From the NCBI RefSeq assembly GCF_002303925.1, contig NZ_MRCS01000005.1, positions 1 to 64,000 on the forward strand: DNA of 64,000 nucleotides, read 5' to 3'. Each line of letters opens with the position of its first letter. The stretch's first letter is position 1. The DNA is from Pseudomonas sp. ACN8 (GTDB taxonomy: Bacteria > Pseudomonadota > Gammaproteobacteria > Pseudomonadales > Pseudomonadaceae). The position numbers and the translations under genes were made by a program. This document shows, one piece after another, positions 18,949 through 26,030 of the stretch. The notes beneath the pieces are model-generated. The model did not search any database and was not told where the DNA came from. It was given only the letters and a program-made list of their open reading frames with translations.

Positions 18949-19665
18949 GTGGCTATCCACTATGGCAAAGGGCTGATAGGAGGCGCGCTGGTAATCGCCC
19001 TTCTGGCCCTGCTGATCCAATGGATCGGCATCAACACGATCGAACTTTACCGCGACGATTTGTTGTTTTACCTGCAAGCTCATCTGGTTCTCGTCCTCGC
19101 TTCCATGCTGGCCGCCCTTGTCGTGGGCATTCCTGCCGGCATCTTCCTCAGCCGCCCGTCCATGGTCGGCCGCGCCGAACGCTTCATGCAGTTCTTCAAC
19201 ATCGGCAACACCGTTCCGCCGCTCGCCGTCCTGGCCATTGCCCTGGGCATCCTCGGCATCGGCAGCGGTCCTGCCATCTTCGCCCTGTTCCTCGCCTCGC
19301 TACTGCCCATCGTGCGCAACACCTATGAAGGCCTGAAAAACGTTCAGGGTTCGCTCAAGGAAGCCGCCGTCGGCATCGGCATGACCCCGCTCCAGGTGCT
19401 GTGGAAAGTCGAATTGCCCAACGCGGTGCCGATCATCATCGGTGGTGTGCGCGTGGCATTGGCGATCAATGTCGGGACGGCGCCGCTGGCGTTCCTGATC
19501 GGCGCCAACAGTCTCGGCAGCCTGATTTTCCCTGGCATCGCCCTGAACAATCAGCCGCAATTGCTGCTCGGCGCGGCCTGCACCGCTCTGCTGGCCTTGT
19601 TGCTCGACGGCCTGGTGACACTCGCCAGCCGCCTCTGGCTCGAACGCGGCTTGCGCCCGTCTTAA
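18949..19665 (+). CDS. Osmoprotectant ABC transporter permease, OpuC type (first)
   Basis: A 238-residue inner-membrane permease of the glycine betaine/carnitine/choline (OpuCB/OpuCD, YehW/YehY) family. After one N-terminal helix (about residues 8-26) it has the BPD_transp_1 core with the EAA loop (EAAVGIGMTPLQVLWKVELPN, about residues 137-157). GTG 18949 is used because AAAAGGAG lies 8 bp upstream. It is the first of four tightly spaced genes; the binding protein starts 20 bp after its stop. Confidence 0.9.
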   Translation: MAIHYGKGLIGGALVIALLALLIQWIGINTIELYRDDLLFYLQAHLVLVLASMLAALVVGIPAGIFLSRPSMVGRAERFMQFFNIGNTVPPLAVLAIALGILGIGSGPAIFALFLASLLPIVRNTYEGLKNVQGSLKEAAVGIGMTPLQVLWKVELPNAVPIIIGGVRVALAINVGTAPLAFLIGANSLGSLIFPGIALNNQPQLLLGAACTALLALLLDGLVTLASRLWLERGLRPS

Positions 19666-19685
19666 GCCCCGGCAAAGGAATCGTC

Positions 19686-20579
19686 ATGAAAACATCAAGC
19701 TTTTTACTAGGCTGCGTCCTGCTGTTCGCAGGATTTGCCCAAGCCGCTGACAAACCCTTGATCCGCATCGGCGCTCGGGTGTTCACCGAGCAGACACTGC
19801 TGGCGGAGATCACCTCGCAGTACCTGCGCACCAAGGGTTACGAGGTGCAAGTGACCGGCGGCCTGGGCAGCAATCTGGCCCGCAGCGCCCACGAAAGTGG
19901 CCAGTTGGACATGCTCTGGGAATACACCGGCGTTTCGCTGGTGGCCTACAACCATGTCACCGAAAAACTCGACAGCGAACAGTCCTACGCCCGAGTAAAA
20001 GAACTCGACGCGAAAAAAGGCCTGGTCTGGCTCACCCCGTCGAAATTCAGTAACACCTACGCCCTCGCCCTGCCGAAGAACGTCGCCGACCAATACCCGC
20101 AAATCAACACCATCAGTGAGCTGAACAGGGTGCTGCGCAAGGAAGCCGAGACCAACAACCTGGTGGCGCTGGATACCGAGTTCGCCAACCGTTCGGACGG
20201 TCTGGATGGCATGGTCAAGCTCTACGACATGAACCTGACCCGCAAGAACATCCGGCAGATGGACGCCGGCCTGGTCTATACCGCGTTGCGTAACGGCCAG
20301 GTGTTTGCCGGCCTGGTCTACACCACCGACGGTCGCCTCAACGCCTTCAAGCTGAAACTGCTGGAAGACGACAAGCATTACTTCCCGGACTACACCGCCG
20401 CGCCGGTGGTGCGTCAGGCCTACCTCGATGCGCATCCGCAATTGGCCGCTCAACTCAAGCCGCTGGCTGAACTGTTCGACGACAACACCATGCGCGAACT
20501 CAACGCGCGGGTCGACGTCGAGCACCAAAGTCCTTCAGCCGTTGCCGCCGATTTTCTGCGCCAGCATCCGATCAATTAA
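19686..20579 (+). CDS. Osmoprotectant-binding protein, OpuAC/OpuCC type
   Basis: This 297-residue periplasmic protein has a signal peptide (residues 1-20, ending GFAQA) and an OpuAC-type substrate-binding fold (KPLIRIGARVFTEQTLLAEI at the mature start). Family ligands are quaternary ammonium compounds such as glycine betaine, carnitine or choline, held in an aromatic cage; the actual ligand is not readable. A CAAAGGAATCGTC site precedes the ATG. A longer open frame upstream overlaps the permease and is not used. Confidence 0.9.
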   Translation: MKTSSFLLGCVLLFAGFAQAADKPLIRIGARVFTEQTLLAEITSQYLRTKGYEVQVTGGLGSNLARSAHESGQLDMLWEYTGVSLVAYNHVTEKLDSEQSYARVKELDAKKGLVWLTPSKFSNTYALALPKNVADQYPQINTISELNRVLRKEAETNNLVALDTEFANRSDGLDGMVKLYDMNLTRKNIRQMDAGLVYTALRNGQVFAGLVYTTDGRLNAFKLKLLEDDKHYFPDYTAAPVVRQAYLDAHPQLAAQLKPLAELFDDNTMRELNARVDVEHQSPSAVAADFLRQHPIN

Positions 20580-20591
20580 GGAGGAAAAGTC

Positions 20592-21245
20592 ATGGAATTC
20601 CTGAACGCCTTTTCCCATCTCGACTGGCCATTGGTCTTACACCTTACGTGGCAACACATCACCCTGGTCGGTATTGCCGTGACCCTGGCGATTCTGGTCG
20701 GCGTGCCATTGGGCATTTTGATGACGCGCTTCCCGAGTCTCGCCGGCCCCTTGCAAGCCAGCGCCACGGTGCTGCTGACCGTGCCGTCGATTGCCTTGTT
20801 CGGCCTGCTGCTGCCGTTCTACTCCAAGTTCGGCCAGGGCCTGGGGCCGATGCCGGCGATTACCGCGGTGTTCCTGTACTCGCTGCTGCCGATCATGCGC
20901 AACACCTACCTGGCCCTGACCAATGTCGAGCCGGGCATCCGCGAAGCCGCCCGCGGCATCGGCATGACCTTCGGCCAGCGCCTGCGCATGGTCGAACTGC
21001 CCATCGCCGTGCCGGTGATCCTCGCTGGTGTGCGCACCGCCGTGGTGATGAACATCGGCGTCATGACCATCGCCGCCACCATCGGCGCCGGCGGCCTGGG
21101 CGTACTCATCCTCGCTTCCATCAGCCGCAGCGACATGTCGATGCTGATTGTCGGTGCCGTACTGGTCAGCGTGCTGGCGATCATCGCCGACCTGATCCTG
21201 CAAATGCTGCAACGCTCGCTGACTCCAAAAGGACTCCTGAAATGA
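20592..21245 (+). CDS. Osmoprotectant ABC transporter permease, OpuC type (second)
   Basis: A 217-residue permease homologous to the one at 18949 (EAARGIGMTFGQRLRMVELPIAVP is its EAA loop). It has a very strong AAGGAGG site beginning at the binding-protein stop. Its TGA overlaps the ATPase ATG in an ATGA junction, so translation of the two is coupled. The two permeases probably form a heterodimeric channel. Confidence 0.92.
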   Translation: MEFLNAFSHLDWPLVLHLTWQHITLVGIAVTLAILVGVPLGILMTRFPSLAGPLQASATVLLTVPSIALFGLLLPFYSKFGQGLGPMPAITAVFLYSLLPIMRNTYLALTNVEPGIREAARGIGMTFGQRLRMVELPIAVPVILAGVRTAVVMNIGVMTIAATIGAGGLGVLILASISRSDMSMLIVGAVLVSVLAIIADLILQMLQRSLTPKGLLK

Positions 21246-22399
21246 TCGAACTTCAAAACCTCAGCAAGGCCTTCCAAAGCAACGGCAAAGATGTGAAAGC
21301 CGTGGACTCGGTAAGCCTGACCGTCAATGAAGGCGAAATCTGCGTGTTCCTCGGGCCATCGGGTTGCGGCAAAAGCACCACGCTGAAAATGATCAACCGC
21401 TTGATCAAACCGACCTCGGGCAAAATCCTGATCAACGGCGAAGACACCACAGGCCTCGACGAAGTGACCCTGCGTCGCAACATCGGCTACGTGATCCAGC
21501 AGATTGGCCTGTTTCCGAACATGACCATCGAGGAGAACATAGTGGTCGTGCCTAAGCTGCTCGGCTGGGACAAGCAGAAATGCCACGACCGCGCCCGCGA
21601 GTTGATGAGCATGATCAAGCTTGAACCCAAGCAATACCTGCATCGTTATCCACGGGAATTGTCCGGTGGCCAACAACAGCGGATCGGCGTCATTCGCGCA
21701 CTGGCCGCCGATGCGCCGCTGTTGCTGATGGACGAACCCTTCGGTGCGGTCGACCCGATCAACCGCGAGATGATCCAGAACGAATTCTTCGACATGCAGC
21801 GGGCGCTGAACAAGACCGTGATCATGGTCAGCCACGACATCGACGAGGCGATCAAGCTCGGCGACAAGATCGCGATCTTCCGCGCCGGCAAGCTGCTGCA
21901 GATCGATCACCCTGACACTCTGCTCGCGCACCCGGCGGATGAATTTGTCAGCAACTTCGTCGGCCAGGACAGCACACTCAAGCGTCTGCTGTTGGTGAAA
22001 GCCGAAGATGCAGCGGACAATGCACCCTCCGTCAGCCCGCATACCCCGGTGACCGAAGCGCTGGAGTTGATGGACGAGCATGACCGACGCTATGTCGTGG
22101 TCACTTGTGCCGAGAATAAAGCCCTGGGTTACGTACGACGTCGCGACCTGCACCGTCAGACCGGCACCTGCGCGCAGTACCAACGCGACTTCAATGCCAC
22201 GGCGGCGTACGACGAACATTTGCGCATCCTGCTGTCACGCATGTACGAGTTCAATCGGGCGTGGTTGCCGGTAATGGATGCCGAGCGGGTGTTCCTTGGC
22301 GAGGTCACGCAGGAGTCGATTGCGGCGTATCTGAGCTCTGGTCGGTCGCGCGGGATGAAGACAAATATCGTCTCGCCGGCCGAGGCGGTGGTCGCCTGA
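21242..22399 (+). CDS. Osmoprotectant ABC transporter ATPase with CBS domains, OpuCA type
   Basis: This 385-residue ABC ATPase has Walker A GPSGCGKSTT (about residues 38-47), signature LSGGQQQRIGVIRALA and Walker B LLLMDEPFGAVDP. Its C-terminal 100 residues form tandem CBS modules, which in OpuA-type systems sense ionic strength or nucleotides and gate transport. It ends the operon, and a REP doublet follows. Gene order here (permease, binding protein, permease, ATPase) differs from the ATPase-first opuCABCD order. Confidence 0.93.
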   Translation: MIELQNLSKAFQSNGKDVKAVDSVSLTVNEGEICVFLGPSGCGKSTTLKMINRLIKPTSGKILINGEDTTGLDEVTLRRNIGYVIQQIGLFPNMTIEENIVVVPKLLGWDKQKCHDRARELMSMIKLEPKQYLHRYPRELSGGQQQRIGVIRALAADAPLLLMDEPFGAVDPINREMIQNEFFDMQRALNKTVIMVSHDIDEAIKLGDKIAIFRAGKLLQIDHPDTLLAHPADEFVSNFVGQDSTLKRLLLVKAEDAADNAPSVSPHTPVTEALELMDEHDRRYVVVTCAENKALGYVRRRDLHRQTGTCAQYQRDFNATAAYDEHLRILLSRMYEFNRAWLPVMDAERVFLGEVTQESIAAYLSSGRSRGMKTNIVSPAEAVVA

Positions 22400-22433
22400 T
22401 CACCCAAATCGCCCGGTAAAAAACGCAAAACCT

Positions 22434-22521
22434 GTAGGAGTGAGCCTGCTCGCGATAGCGCAATATCAGTCAACGACGATGTTGGCAGTGAAAATGCCAT
22501 CGCGAGCAGGCTCGCTCCTAC
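22434..22521. repeat. REP doublet (REPIN), 88-bp class
   Basis: Arms GTAGGAGTGAGCCTGCTCGCG and CGCGAGCAGGCTCGCTCCTAC surround ATATCAGTCAACGACGATG. Confidence 0.9.
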
Positions 22522-23060
22522 AAGGTTTGTGCAATTTTTGGGTAATCGGCATACCGGAAAAAAATATCAACAGTGGCGTCTGTAAAAACCATCCGTAAAC
22601 ACGTTCTGAAATAGTCAAATCCCCTCTCAGCCCACCTTTTCGCAGGCAACGTCGCCGATGTTGACGCCATCGTAGTTACTAGCGACTTGGCGTACAAAAG
22701 CGTCGAACGTGCAGGTATTTTTAACACCTCCGAATTCCTCGGGAACATCCGACTGTCATCTGTGTCGGTTACAAAGAGTAATGCTCGTAACGCGCGTCAG
22801 AAGAGTGCAAAAACGCGACATTTTTTGTTGATCTCAAGCCCCTCACGCCCTAAAGTTCGCGCCGAACGTCCATGCTGGAAACGATCCATCCGGCTCAAGT
22901 ACTGACGACGAGACAGCAAGGCCAAGGGAAAGCTGCACTTCCCATGGCCTTTTTGCTTTCGGCGACATGCCTTGGGAAGTAGGCGAACCAAAGTGGGGAT
23001 ACGGAGGACGTTCATTTGCACCCATTGTTTTTACTCGTTTGCCATTAGGAGCTCCCAGGT
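22522..23060 (+). promoter_or_regulatory. Long speC leader region
   Basis: A 539-bp stretch upstream of speC with no confident gene. A sigma70-like promoter lies at 22828-22856 (TTGATC, 17 bp, TAAAGT), giving an expected start near 22863. The resulting RNA would meet a strong terminator at 22918-22955. The 3' arm of that terminator can instead pair with 22969-22979. A 36-codon open frame (22872-22982) spans both. This could be an attenuator for speC, a roughly 93-nt small RNA, or both. The upstream part (22522-22820) shows nothing I can assign. Confidence 0.45.
22918..22955 (+). terminator. Terminator inside the speC leader
   Basis: AAGGCCAAGGGAA pairs with TTCCCATGGCCTT (12 of 13 pairs) across an 8-base loop, followed by TTTTG. 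It lies 106 bp before the speC ATG, so it ends either a separate small RNA or a conditional leader. Confidence 0.8.
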
Positions 23061-24224
23061 ATGTCGATCCAGGTCGAAGACTATTTCGCGCGCGAAACCT
23101 TTCAGAAAATGAAGGCGTTCGCCGACAAACAGGAAACCCCGTTCGTGGTGATCGACACCGCGATGATCAGCCAGGCCTATGACGACCTGCGCGCCGGTTT
23201 CGAATTCGCCAAGGTCTACTACGCGGTCAAGGCCAACCCGGCCGTGGAAATCATCGACCTGCTCAAAGAGAAAGGCTCGAGCTTCGACATCGCCTCTATC
23301 TATGAGCTGGACAAAGTGCTGGATCGCGGCGTCAGCGCCGACCACATCAGCTACGGCAACACCATCAAGAAATCGAAGGACATCCGCTACTTCTACGAGA
23401 AGGGCGTGCGCCTGTTCGCCACCGACTCCGAAGCCGACCTGCGCAACATCGCCAAGGCCGCCCCGGGTGCAAAAGTTTATGTGCGCATCCTGACCGAAGG
23501 CTCGACCACCGCCGACTGGCCACTGTCGCGCAAATTCGGCTGCCAGACCGACATGGCCATGGACCTGCTGATCCTCGCCCGCGACCTGGGCCTGGTGCCT
23601 TACGGCATCTCGTTCCACGTCGGCTCGCAACAGCGCGACATCAGCGTCTGGGACGCGGCGATCGCCAAGGTCAAAGTGATCTTCGAGCGCCTGAAGGAAG
23701 AAGACGGCATTCACCTGAAGCTGATCAACATGGGCGGCGGCTTCCCGGCCAACTACATCACCCGCACCAACAGCCTGGAAACCTACGCCGAGGAAATCAT
23801 CCGCTTCCTGAAGGAAGACTTCGGTGATGACCTGCCGGAAATCATCCTCGAGCCAGGCCGTTCGCTGATCGCCAACGCCGGCATCCTGGTCAGCGAAGTG
23901 GTACTGGTCGCACGTAAATCCCGTACCGCGGTAGAGCGTTGGGTGTACACGGATGTGGGCAAATTCTCCGGTCTGATCGAAACCATGGACGAAGCCATCA
24001 AGTTCCCGATCTGGACCGAGAAAAAGGGCGAGATGGAAGAAGTGGTCATCGCCGGTCCTACCTGCGACAGCGCCGACATCATGTACGAAAACTACAAGTA
24101 CGGCCTGCCGCTGAACCTGGCCATCGGTGATCGCCTGTACTGGCTGTCGACCGGTGCGTATACCACCAGCTACAGCGCCGTCGAGTTCAATGGCTTCCCG
24201 CCGCTGAAGTCGTTCTACGTGTAA
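23061..24224 (+). CDS. speC: Ornithine decarboxylase SpeC (fold III, PLP-dependent)
   Basis: A 387-residue group IV decarboxylase of the alanine-racemase fold, the type that makes putrescine from ornithine in Pseudomonas. Lys57 in YYAVKANP is the PLP Schiff-base lysine. The C-terminal catalytic motif GPTCDSAD places Cys335 and Asp336, and the glycine-rich NMGGGFP binds the PLP phosphate. The length equals the short eukaryotic-like enzymes, not the 700-residue E. coli SpeC. AGGAGCTCCCAGGT precedes the ATG. It stands alone between the leader above and a strong terminator. Lysine or arginine activity cannot be excluded from sequence. Confidence 0.93.
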   Translation: MSIQVEDYFARETFQKMKAFADKQETPFVVIDTAMISQAYDDLRAGFEFAKVYYAVKANPAVEIIDLLKEKGSSFDIASIYELDKVLDRGVSADHISYGNTIKKSKDIRYFYEKGVRLFATDSEADLRNIAKAAPGAKVYVRILTEGSTTADWPLSRKFGCQTDMAMDLLILARDLGLVPYGISFHVGSQQRDISVWDAAIAKVKVIFERLKEEDGIHLKLINMGGGFPANYITRTNSLETYAEEIIRFLKEDFGDDLPEIILEPGRSLIANAGILVSEVVLVARKSRTAVERWVYTDVGKFSGLIETMDEAIKFPIWTEKKGEMEEVVIAGPTCDSADIMYENYKYGLPLNLAIGDRLYWLSTGAYTTSYSAVEFNGFPPLKSFYV

Positions 24225-24240
24225 AGACTGCCTAAAAAAC

Positions 24241-24272
24241 AAAAAACCCATGACATGTCATGGGTTTTTTTG
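24241..24272 (+). terminator. Terminator after speC
   Basis: A perfect 15-bp palindrome (AAAAAACCCATGACA / TGTCATGGGTTTTTT) runs directly into a further T-run. Confidence 0.93.
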
Positions 24273-24287
24273 TTTATGCAAATCCCT

Positions 24288-24375
24288 GTGGGAGCGAGCT
24301 TGCTCGCGATGGCGACAGCTCAGTCAACATTGATGTTGAATGTCATGACGTCATCGCGAGCAGGCTCGCTCCCAC
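24288..24375. repeat. REP doublet (REPIN), 88-bp class
   Basis: Arms GTGGGAGCGAGCTTGCTCGCG and CGCGAGCAGGCTCGCTCCCAC surround CTCAGTCAACATTGATG. It separates the convergent speC and Sel1-repeat genes. Confidence 0.9.
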
Positions 24376-24381
24376 AAAGGC

Positions 24382-25143
24382 TCAAGAGACTGGGGTTAAT
24401 TCTTCGGCACGATGATGAAATTCGTGGGCCAGCGCCTGAACCCTCGGATCGACCGCCCCCATCAGCGCCTGACTCGCCACTCGCAGAAAATTCAAATTCC
24501 CCCCGGCCAACGCCTTGCGCAGCCAAACCAACGCGTCCTCGATATTCCCTTCGCCGGTCAAGACCGCTGCAAAGCTGAACTGCCCGCGAAAATCCCCGCC
24601 CTCGGCCGAACGTCGATACCAGTTACGAGCCGCTGCCGGATCCGCCGGACAGACCCGCCCTTCTTCCAGATACCGCCCCAACAGATTCATCGATTTTGCA
24701 TGGCCCGACTCAGCCGCACGGCGATACAGACTCAGTGCTTGAAGTTGATCCTCAACCACCCCGCGCCCGGTCGCCAGCAGATTGGCGTAGTTGTACATCG
24801 CCCAATCCAGCCCTGCCGTGGCGGCAAGTCGGTAATGCCTGGCCGCTAGCGATGCATCGGCAGCACAGCCCCAACCATGCTCATGACAACGGCCAAGCAT
24901 GTTACGCGCCATCACATGCCCGCGCCGCGCGGCGATGTCGAACCAACGCAGCGCCAGCGGCCGATCCTGAGCAATGCCCTGCCCGTCCAGCAAAATCTGC
25001 CCGAGCAACGCCTGCGCATCAAGGACGTCTTCGCGGGCCGCGATCAGAATCGCCTGGGCCGCCCGGGCCGGGCTTTCGTCGAGCATCGCGCGCAGGCGCT
25101 CACCGTCGAGCATTTCCTCGCGGCGTAAACGAAAATCCGCCAC
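24382..25143 (-). CDS. Sel1-repeat (TPR-like) protein downstream of piuC
   Basis: A 253-residue protein built of about five Sel1-like repeats (for example ALRWFDIAARRGHVMARNMLG, then AARHYRLAATAGLDWAMYNYA and ALSLYRRAAESGHAKSMNLLG), which stack as helical scaffolds for protein contacts. No signal peptide is seen, so it is probably cytoplasmic. GTG 25143 directly follows the piuC stop (TAAGTG), and the GAGG at the end of piuC serves as its ribosome site; a later ATG at 25113 is an alternative. The junction implies coupled translation with piuC. The same neighbour pair occurs in P. aeruginosa. Confidence 0.88.
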   Translation of the reverse strand: MADFRLRREEMLDGERLRAMLDESPARAAQAILIAAREDVLDAQALLGQILLDGQGIAQDRPLALRWFDIAARRGHVMARNMLGRCHEHGWGCAADASLAARHYRLAATAGLDWAMYNYANLLATGRGVVEDQLQALSLYRRAAESGHAKSMNLLGRYLEEGRVCPADPAAARNWYRRSAEGGDFRGQFSFAAVLTGEGNIEDALVWLRKALAGGNLNFLRVASQALMGAVDPRVQALAHEFHHRAEELTPVS

Positions 25144-25824
25144 TTACACCTCGACCCAGCGACGCAACAGGTTGTGATAGGTACCGGTCAGGCGGATCAG
25201 CGATGGATGATCGGGCACATCGCGGGTCAGTTGCTGGATGGCCCCGTCCATCTCGAACAACAGGGCGCGCTGGCTGTCTTCACGCACCAGGCTTTGCGTC
25301 CAGAAAAACGAGGCGAGTCGCGTTCCCCGCGTCACCGCGTTGACCTTGTGCAGACTGGTGCCTGGGTACAGCACCATGTCACCGGCAGGCAGCTTCACCC
25401 GTTGGGTGCCGAAGGTGTCCTGGATTTCGAGCTCGCCGCCGTCGTAATCCTCCGGTTCGCTGAAGAACAGCGTGGCGGACAAATCCGTACGCACCCGCTC
25501 GATGCTGCCCTTGGGTTGACGCACCGCGTTGTCGATATGGAAGTCGAAACTGCCACCGGCGGTGTAACAGTTCAGCAACGGAGGAAAGACTTTGTGCGGC
25601 AAGGCTGCTGACATGAACAGCGGATTTTTCCACAGCCGCTCCAGCATCGCCGCGCCGATTTCCTTGGCCAGCGGATGCCCTTCAGGCAACTGCAAATTGT
25701 GCTTGGCCTTGGCCGACTGGTAACCGGCGGTGATCCTGCCATCGGCCCAATCGGCTTGCTCCAGAGCCTCGCGAATGCGCCGCACCTCGTCTTTTTCGAA
25801 CAGACCTGGAATATGCAGCAGCAT
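25144..25824 (-). CDS. piuC: PiuC, Fe(II)/2-oxoglutarate PKHD-type hydroxylase
   Basis: This 226-residue dioxygenase of the PKHD/YbiX family has the iron triad His96 and Asp98 (FDFHIDNA) plus His159 ([12 protein letters not shown]). Arg169 is the likely 2-oxoglutarate ligand. PiuC is iron-regulated in P. aeruginosa and sits next to the TonB receptor PiuA; its substrate is not established. ATG 25824 gives the family N terminus MLLHIPGLF; the open frame extends to 25908 but crosses the Fur-like box. The divergent promoter region to piuA carries two Fur-like sites. Confidence 0.92.
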   Translation of the reverse strand: MLLHIPGLFEKDEVRRIREALEQADWADGRITAGYQSAKAKHNLQLPEGHPLAKEIGAAMLERLWKNPLFMSAALPHKVFPPLLNCYTAGGSFDFHIDNAVRQPKGSIERVRTDLSATLFFSEPEDYDGGELEIQDTFGTQRVKLPAGDMVLYPGTSLHKVNAVTRGTRLASFFWTQSLVREDSQRALLFEMDGAIQQLTRDVPDHPSLIRLTGTYHNLLRRWVEV

Positions 25825-25856
25825 GGCAAGACACCTGAAAACAAAGGGATGCCAAT

Positions 25857-25875
25857 GGTATTGATTCTTATTGCC
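25857..25875 (-). promoter_or_regulatory. Fur box upstream of piuC
   Basis: The minus strand GGCAATAAGAATCAATACC matches 13 of 19 positions of the classic Fur consensus. It lies about 33 bp before the piuC ATG. Confidence 0.7.
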
Positions 25876-25946
25876 TGTGTAAAACCCATCTGACGAATGA
25901 GTCAGCAAAAACCGTAAGGTTAAATTGTAAAGAATGTAAATTCAGT

Positions 25947-25965
25947 GCGAATAGTAATATTTCGC
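25947..25965 (+). promoter_or_regulatory. Fur-like box upstream of piuA
   Basis: GCGAATAGTAATATTTCGC has dyad symmetry and matches 11 of 19 Fur consensus positions. It abuts the -35 element of the piuA promoter, the right place for repression. Confidence 0.5.
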
Positions 25966-25967
25966 AA

Positions 25968-25996
25968 TTGTTACGAATACGTATTTACCCTATATT
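25968..25996 (+). promoter_or_regulatory. Sigma70 promoter of piuA
   Basis: TTGTTA and TATATT are separated by exactly 17 bp, 35 bp before the piuA start codon. Confidence 0.7.
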
Positions 25997-26030
25997 CCGC
26001 CACCTCAAATCCTGGGGGAGGGGAATTCAA

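Noticed and set aside
22797..23021. 74-codon open frame on the minus strand upstream of speC
   Set aside because: It reads through the terminator stem, has no ribosome site, and overlaps the leader structures.
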